Assembly (NCBI GenBank): GCA_030618965.1
Contig: JAUXCJ010000044.1
Location: forward strand, 1 to 7,589
Source of the DNA: Thiomargarita sp.
GTDB taxonomy: Bacteria; Pseudomonadota; Gammaproteobacteria; Beggiatoales; Beggiatoaceae
Direction of reading: 5' to 3'
DNA: 7,589 nt
Of the stretch, positions 6,327 to 7,589 are shown piece after piece. The notes under the pieces are model-generated. The model did not search any database. It was not told where the DNA came from and saw nothing but the letters and a program-made list of their open reading frames with translations. Position numbers and translations under genes: made by a program. Numbering within the stretch: the first letter of the stretch is position 1; each line of letters begins with the position of its first letter.

Positions 6327-7390
6327 TTGTTCTCAATACTGTTATCCAAGAAGCTCTGATCAGGGTAAGTATGTGAATCTCCCAGTTTTAAAACCCCATA
6401 AAACATACCATCTGGAAATTCAGGCACTTTATCATAATGATAAAGAATACATTTTTTTTGAAGATCCTTATCCATATGATTAATTAAATCATTAATATGT
6501 GGATGTACACCGGAAGGAAACGGGGCGGTTTCGCAATCCATATAAATTCTATTGGCTCGTTGATAGAGCAGCTTTAATTGTGGGGGTGTCATAGATGCAA
6601 TGTCTGTTGGCATCAAGATATTATAACCACTAGAATGTTCTAAACTGATGCCATAACTTGGCATTTCTTCAGAACTGGAAATGACATGCATTGCAAAAAT
6701 AGGCGTTAACATCCATTTTCCACTACTATCTTCAAAGCCATAGCTTTTAGTTTTCCCATTGTCCTGTTTACCGAGAAGATGAACATCAAAATAGGTGTAA
6801 AGGCTGACATCATGTACGCCTTGCAAAGTATCTAAACCTGGACCGACAGCTCTTTTCAATGGGCGCAGCACTTTTGGATGAATAAAAAGATCGGGCTTTG
6901 TATTCTTGGGCGGAACTGGCCACCAGTTATGCTCAAGAAACAATTTCTCAGTAATAGGTGTATTCTCAAGCCATTCTTTTTTTGCTTTGGAATAAAAAGG
7001 ATTAAAAAAGGTTGTCAATGCCAAGTATTCTATACCACCAATATGATCATTATGGGGATGAGAAATATAAACACCGTCTATATCGTTAGAAGATAAACCC
7101 ATAGCTTTTAAAGCATGTCTAATATCGCCACCGGCATCAATCAGTAAACGATAAGGGCCATTTCCTCTTTTACTTGGCATATCAAACTCAATCAAGAAAT
7201 TAGATTGCCATCTAGGCGCATACAAACGCTGACTCAATTTATCAATTTCAGCCCTAATAGCCTCTTCGGAGAACGATTCAGCTGAATGAGCGATTTTTAA
7301 AGCAAGTTCACGAACCTTTTCGCTTGGAATGGCTTCCTCATAAATTCCTGTAGCAAAAGCTGAATGTGCACCTATTGCTGTTACTTTCAT
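6323..7390 (-). CDS. MBL-fold metallo-hydrolase
   Basis: A soluble metallo-beta-lactamase-fold enzyme of 355 residues, probably binding two zinc (or Zn/Fe) ions. What is seen: an opening strand MKVTAIGAHSAFATG, a charged helical insert (about 20-58), QSNFLIEFD and LLIDAGGD strands, the metal motif HPHNDH (His111, His113, Asp115, His116), the likely third-site ligand His235, Asp263 (PTD) as bridging residue, and His318 (LYHYD) as the last ligand. No signal peptide is present. The layout resembles the RNase Z/PqqB/lactonase-like branch but the substrate cannot be named. ATG 7390 has a strong Shine-Dalgarno (AAGGGAGA, 5 bases away). It is the first gene of a two-gene unit with the COG0523 GTPase (4-base overlap) and lies 126 bases downstream of cysM. 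Confidence 0.88.
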   Translation of the reverse strand: MKVTAIGAHSAFATGIYEEAIPSEKVRELALKIAHSAESFSEEAIRAEIDKLSQRLYAPRWQSNFLIEFDMPSKRGNGPYRLLIDAGGDIRHALKAMGLSSNDIDGVYISHPHNDHIGGIEYLALTTFFNPFYSKAKKEWLENTPITEKLFLEHNWWPVPPKNTKPDLFIHPKVLRPLKRAVGPGLDTLQGVHDVSLYTYFDVHLLGKQDNGKTKSYGFEDSSGKWMLTPIFAMHVISSSEEMPSYGISLEHSSGYNILMPTDIASMTPPQLKLLYQRANRIYMDCETAPFPSGVHPHINDLINHMDKDLQKKCILYHYDKVPEFPDGMFYGVLKLGDSHTYPDQSFLDNSIENK

Positions 7391-7426
7391 TTTTGTCTCC
7401 CTTGTCTTTATTAAATTATTGATTTA

Positions 7427-7456
7427 ATTATAAATAAGCTCAATCCATTTAGCCAA
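7427..7456 (-). promoter_or_regulatory. Candidate promoter of the MBL-COG0523 operon
   Basis: On the minus strand, TTGGCT (7451-7456), an 18-base spacer and a perfect TATAAT (7427-7432), placing the start of transcription about 30 bases before the MBL ATG and upstream of its strong Shine-Dalgarno at 7396-7403. I looked for a Zur-type box here and did not find a good one. Confidence 0.45.
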
Positions 7457-7516
7457 TGACCTTGTTATCAATAAATATAATATCATCAGATACTTCTTAT
7501 TCAAGACATTTTTATG

Positions 7517-7589
7517 TCAACTTTCGTCAGGAAAAATACCTGTTGACAAATATCTATCGCCTCGATCACAAATAATCACCACAATTACC
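7517..7589 (-). CDS. cysM: Cysteine synthase B, C-terminal fragment (rest outside window)
   Basis: Only the last 23 codons and the stop TGA lie in the window; the gene runs in from the right edge on the minus strand. The reading VIVVIICDRGDRYLSTGIF then PDES matches the C-terminus of CysM, the PLP enzyme that makes cysteine from O-acetylserine and sulfide or thiosulfate. The motif CDRGDRYLSTG separates CysM from CysK, which has a D-S-G-E-R-Y-L-S-T form. The fragment is short but the motif is characteristic. No clear terminator is seen after the stop: a 5-bp stem GACAT/ATGTC overlaps it but has no T-run. Confidence 0.85.
   Translation of the reverse strand, partial: VIVVIICDRGDRYLSTGIFPDES

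Noticed and set aside
6878..7096. Plus-strand open frame opposite the MBL gene
   Set aside because: Antisense to conserved metal-motif coding sequence; no support of its own.
7462..7488. Possible Zur-like box upstream of the MBL-COG0523 operon (TGTTATC...ATATCA)
   Set aside because: Half-sites match poorly and the spacing does not fit the gammaproteobacterial Zur palindrome.
7505..7518. cysM terminator hairpin GACAT-TTTT-ATGTC
   Set aside because: Only five pairs, overlaps the stop codon, and no T-run follows on the minus strand.

Overview
The window looks like a piece of an AT-rich gammaproteobacterial chromosome. The left side carries the gammaproteobacterial order rpsA - ihfB - lapB. The right side carries a TorF-type outer-membrane protein and a CysM-MBL-COG0523 group. 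Low GC, an interspersed GGGGCAA/TTGCCC-type palindromic repeat and a solo tnpB would suit a Thiotrichales/Beggiatoaceae-like organism, but that placement is inference.

Left block (1-2336, + strand): the C-terminal part of ribosomal protein S1 (rpsA, open at the window edge), ihfB (IHF beta subunit) and lapB (the YciM TPR/rubredoxin protein that tunes LPS synthesis). lapA, which lies between ihfB and lapB in many gammaproteobacteria, is missing. Its place is taken by a 70-base palindromic repeat with alternative hairpins that also seems to supply the last codons of ihfB.

Middle block (2337-4323, + strand): a mobile or decaying region. A non-coding stretch of about 300 bases has a good sigma70-like promoter followed by a 180-base segment bounded by a 17-bp imperfect inverted repeat. 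A solo tnpB (RNA-guided RuvC nuclease of the IS607-like/Fanzor-like branch) follows, with no tnpA. Directly after its stop codon, in the same frame, comes the tail of a DUF455 ferritin-like gene that has lost its 5' part and an internal segment and is frameshifted.

Right block (4320-7589, - strand): reading along the minus strand, the end of cysM (cysteine synthase B), then an MBL-fold metallo-hydrolase whose stop overlaps the start of a COG0523 (CobW/YjiA-type) GTPase by ATGA, then after a 168-base gap a TorF-family putative porin. The MBL and GTPase pair looks translationally coupled and suggests a metal-linked function. The porin probably has its own promoter, overlapped by a palindrome.

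The most noteworthy items are the tnpB with an apparently rearranged RuvC active site and no zinc-finger cysteines, the structured region in front of it, the tnpB-DUF455 junction, and the alternative-hairpin repeat between ihfB and lapB.
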